This document shows positions 62,242 through 64,000 of a stretch of 64,000 nt of DNA, piece after piece; positions within the stretch are counted from its first letter, which is position 1; each line of letters begins with the position of its first letter. This stretch comes from Carpediemonas membranifera (taxonomy: Eukaryota > Fornicata), in assembly GCA_019828565.1 (NCBI GenBank), contig JAHDYR010000001.1:124001-188000 (forward strand), written 5' to 3'. Position numbers and translations under genes: made by a program. The notes beneath the pieces are model-generated. The model had not been told where the DNA came from. It did not search any database and saw only the letters and a list, made by a program, of their open reading frames with translations.

Positions 62242-63000
62242 GCAGCTCTCATGCCGCCTGCAGCTCCGGAGCTCGATGTCGAGCTCGATGAGCTTGTGCC
62301 AGATACTTCGGAATTCGGCGCGTGGTGAATACCATCGGGAAACGATTCATATACCGAGTCATCCGTCTTGTCAATCAGCATAGCTTGCACGTGTAGCGGT
62401 GCGGTCGTTTTGCTGCTCGGGAATCCTTCAGCTTTTTTTTCACGCAAATCTTTCGGAAGATGGTCGGCCCATATCAGGCCTAATTTAGGTGAGATTATGT
62501 CGACCACAAAACGGAAAGGACAGCACTTCAGACGGTTCTTTCGGTCAAGACGCATTGCGCAGATTGGATCGTAAAGTGATGATGGAAGTCGACATCAATT
62601 CTGCTGAAGACGGTTGAGGACTGCGCAGATTGAACAGAAAATAAGAACTGCCAGCGATGCCATGTACAGAGCCAAAAGGAGCAATGTTTGCACCCAATCC
62701 AGACGATCTTGACTGAATCTAAACAAATTCGAAACTAAAGTTTGGTACACTCGAATTGTTTTCACTTTACTTTCATGGTGCTTCAACTCGCAGCAACCCC
62801 AAACGAGGCCAGGGTTCGCATCAGTTGCTGAGGGCAGCTGGGATTCACCCTATTCTGCACTACACTTTTACCCCCAGTTTTCACTGTTTTCGCCAAACTC
62901 ATTCGAGATCCGACTTCGCACGAGGTGGCACATCGCTATTTGTCGATTTTACCCGGTGTTACCCACAATTCTGAGATTGAACGACCTCTCCATGACTTGA
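62242..63000. other. Intergenic region, 759 bp
   Basis: No confident gene. It includes a 25-codon plus-strand ORF from ATG 62497 rich in Lys/Arg (MSTTKRKGQHFRRFF) and the small membrane ORF listed separately. Confidence 0.35.
62595..62786 (-). CDS. Possible small tail-anchored protein, start unclear
   Basis: An open minus-strand frame ends with a hydrophobic segment (LLLLALYMASLAVLIFCSI) and a short tail (CAVLNRLQQN). It is preceded by a basic-polar helix (HHESKVKTIRVYQ). The frame is open about 70 nt further up, but no ATG precedes the membrane part, so an upstream exon or decay is needed. Weak call. Confidence 0.25.
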   Translation of the reverse strand: MKHHESKVKTIRVYQTLVSNLFRFSQDRLDWVQTLLLLALYMASLAVLIFCSICAVLNRLQQN

Positions 63001-64000
63001 AACTTCACAGCTGACTCGCGCGAGACGGGCTTGTGGGGACGATATGGTGCGCAGTCGGCCACCGCTCAGATGCAGTACTGCTTGATGGCCTCGAAGCCGT
63101 TGAAGTTGACGCTCGAGACGCTGGCGGCGTAGGCGCCGCAGGAGTTGAAGTACACCAGGTCGCCTGCCCTGAGGCCGACGGGCATGCGGTACTCCTTCTT
63201 CTCGTAGATCACGTCGACGCTGTCGCACGTCGGGCCCGCGAGGATGACGGGCTCGGTCTCCTCGCCGTCGCGCGAGGTCGTGATGTTGTACGCGATGGCC
63301 TCGCCGAGCGTCTCGCTCAGGCCGTTGAACCTGCCGGCGTCGAGGTACACCCAGCGCTTGCAGTCGTCGTTGGACTTGCGCGAGACGAGGACGACCTCGG
63401 CCTGGAGGACGCCCGAGTCGCCGACCATGGAGCGGCCGGGCTCGATCATGAGGCGCGGGTGGCGCATGCCGAAGTGGCCGATGACGGACCGCATCACCGC
63501 CTCGGCGTAGGCCGGGAGCTCCTCGATCTGCTCCTGGTAGTGCGCGGGGAGACCGCCGCCGAGGTCGATCGCCTGGAGCTCGACGCCGCGCTCCTGGAGC
63601 GTCTCGAAGAGCGAGGCGACGCGGGTCATGGCGACGTCCCACTGGCTGAGGTCGAGCTGCTGGGAGCCGACGTGGAAGGAGACGCCGTGGGGCACGAGGC
63701 CGACCTCGCGGGCCTGGCAGAGGAGGTCGGCGGCCATCTCGGGCTCGCAACCGAACTTGCGGGACAGCGGCCACTGGGCGCCCTCGTTCTCGACGAGGAT
63801 GCGGCAGTAGACCATGGAGCCGGGGGCCGCGCTGGAGATCTTGAGTTCCTCCTCGGAGTCGAACGCGAAGAGCCTGATGCCGCGGGAGTATGCGTAGGCG
63901 ATGTCGCGCTCCTTCTTGATCGTGTTGCCGAACGACATGCGCTCGGGGGCCGCGCCGAGGTCGAGGCAGAGCTGGATCTCGGGCAGCGACGCGACGTCGA
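63001..64000 (-). repeat. Inverted repeat, right arm (decarboxylase copy 2)
   Basis: Reverse complement of 56834-57836, with one 3-nt deletion and few substitutions near its inner edge; continues past the window end. Confidence 0.95.
63066..64000 (-). CDS. Ornithine/lysine decarboxylase, copy 2 (5' end outside the window)
   Basis: The last 311 codons of a second decarboxylase gene, in inverted orientation to copy 1. The translation is the same as copy 1 from FDVASLPEIQ to the end, except that one Leu is missing in SEEELLKIS, which reads SEEELKIS, a 3-nt deletion that keeps the frame. All catalytic motifs in this part are present (HVGSQ, EPGRSM, CDSVD). The PLP-lysine and start lie beyond the window edge. 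The near identity, including 65 bp of 3' flank, shows recent duplication or gene conversion. Confidence 0.93.
   Translation of the reverse strand, partial: DVASLPEIQLCLDLGAAPERMSFGNTIKKERDIAYAYSRGIRLFAFDSEEELKISSAAPGSMVYCRILVENEGAQWPLSRKFGCEPEMAADLLCQAREVGLVPHGVSFHVGSQQLDLSQWDVAMTRVASLFETLQERGVELQAIDLGGGLPAHYQEQIEELPAYAEAVMRSVIGHFGMRHPRLMIEPGRSMVGDSGVLQAEVVLVSRKSNDDCKRWVYLDAGRFNGLSETLGEAIAYNITTSRDGEETEPVILAGPTCDSVDVIYEKKEYRMPVGLRAGDLVYFNSCGAYAASVSSVNFNGFEAIKQYCI

Overview
The window is nuclear DNA from an intron-poor, gene-dense, GC-rich protist, most likely a free-living flagellate of the metamonad (excavate) lineage. Several features point there. The genes are unmistakably eukaryotic: CLU, NAC-alpha, ribosomal protein uL6, RCC1-repeat proteins, a Wee1/Myt1-type kinase and a CKK microtubule-binding protein. 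Two subunits of the ciliary outer-dynein-arm docking complex (ODAD4/TTC25-like and ODAD3/CCDC151-like) imply a motile flagellum. The five coding introns found are tiny (29-76 nt), and their 3' ends fuse the branch site to the acceptor (CTMAC-NY-AG), the arrangement known from Giardia and Trichomonas. A Carpediemonas-like fornicate is my best guess, but this is an inference and not a species identification.

Layout. 0-10 kb: the edge of a coiled-coil gene, a CLU protein whose start codon is spliced onto an acylation motif, and a giant WD40/coiled-coil/kinase/IBR fusion. 10-25 kb: a decayed ORF, an unknown protein, a CLC transporter, an AN1 zinc finger, NAC-alpha, an RCC1-repeat protein, DNase II, a RING-H2 membrane E3, an unknown propeller-like protein, and a 5'-truncated Fanzor (eukaryotic TnpB-like RNA-guided nuclease) carrying an in-frame stop. 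25-33 kb: a CKK (CAMSAP-like) coiled-coil protein, a second RCC1 paralogue, a membrane-anchored Wee1/Myt1-like kinase and a coiled-coil protein. 33-44 kb: a recent tandem array of 1162-1163 bp units. Each unit carries a minus-strand ORF with the same signal-peptide-like leader; the first gene has a different, helical-repeat body, and the other eight share one ancestral frameshift. 44-56 kb: histidine acid phosphatase, ODAD4, uL6, a tail-anchored fragment, ODAD3, uridine kinase, three small unknown proteins and a DUF262 protein of bacterial type. 56-64 kb: two nearly identical inverted copies of a bacterial-type ornithine/lysine decarboxylase gene flank a giant polytopic membrane protein of the TmcB/TmcC type.

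Genes lie on both strands without operon structure; neighbours are often divergent with 200-350 bp between start codons. Functional themes are the flagellum and microtubules (ODAD3, ODAD4, CKK), protein quality control and ubiquitin (NAC, AN1, RING-H2, IBR), lysosomal or secreted hydrolysis (DNase II, acid phosphatase), and genes of probable prokaryotic origin (decarboxylase, DUF262). Homology calls rest on motif recognition by eye; no database search was run.
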